NCBI GenBank assembly: GCA_964392245.1
Contig: CAYMOX010000083.1
Span: 1 to 14,053 of the forward strand
DNA from: JAAUUJ01 sp964392245
GTDB lineage: Bacteria > Cyanobacteriota > Cyanobacteriia > Thermostichales > Thermostichaceae
DNA: 14,053 nucleotides
Reading direction: 5' to 3'
The translations under genes were made by a program, and so were the position numbers. The notes beneath the pieces were generated by a model, which saw only the letters and a program-made list of their open reading frames with translations, searched no databases and was not told where the DNA came from. Positions within the stretch are counted from its first letter, which is position 1. Each line of letters begins with the position of its first letter. Of this stretch, positions 13,996 through 14,053 are shown piece after piece.

Positions 13996-14053
13996 TAGTT
14001 AGGGCTTGCTGAGAAAAGCTAGAAAGCACAGCCAGTAGGGATCGTAGCGATTT

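Overview
The window is a stretch of cyanobacterial chromosome. It opens with the last codons of psbA (photosystem II D1), including the manganese-ligand residues and the C-terminal processing extension. It also carries a cyanobacterial-type ADP-glucose pyrophosphorylase (429 residues, activator lysines at K382 and K419), a long pentapeptide-repeat protein, biotin carboxylase and the plastid/cyanobacterial MEP-pathway enzyme Dxr. Base composition looks moderately GC-rich (not computed). I noticed no GCGATCGC (HIP1) octamers by eye. I cannot name the genus.

Layout from left to right. psbA 3' end with a strong terminator (1-187). A minus-strand pair: an unknown 137-residue protein followed by a RimI-type N-acetyltransferase (227-1098). 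A divergent intergenic region with a 14-bp perfect palindrome and a long leader (1099-1344). A plus-strand pair: an unknown 541-residue protein made of two duplicated modules, then a 61-unit pentapeptide-repeat protein (1345-3986). A minus-strand pair: MgtE magnesium channel and an alpha/beta hydrolase 3 nt apart (3990-6422). An unknown 167-residue protein on plus (6552-7055), tail-to-tail with glgC on minus (7060-8349). A plus-strand run: ParA-type ATPase, overlapping Q-rich coiled-coil partner, FHA-domain protein, accC and dxr (8464-13124). Finally two small minus-strand unknowns (13143-13995).

Most recognised genes are housekeeping: photosynthesis, Mg2+ uptake, glycogen synthesis, fatty-acid synthesis and isoprenoid synthesis. 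The item most deserving attention is the translationally coupled ParA-like ATPase and Q-rich coiled-coil protein (8464-9838). Their gene order and the partner's architecture (basic disordered N-terminus, Gln-rich coiled coil, short hydrophobic tail) resemble the McdA/McdB carboxysome-positioning system. The ATPase has an unusual Walker A' segment, and the partner has Phe where McdB proteins are expected to carry a near-terminal Trp. Other leads are the duplicated 541-residue protein with its pentapeptide partner, an 11-bp promoter-like element shared by two unrelated unknown genes, and a duplicated start-codon segment with a tiny upstream ORF before glgC. No tRNA, rRNA, CRISPR array, insertion sequence or known riboswitch was seen.
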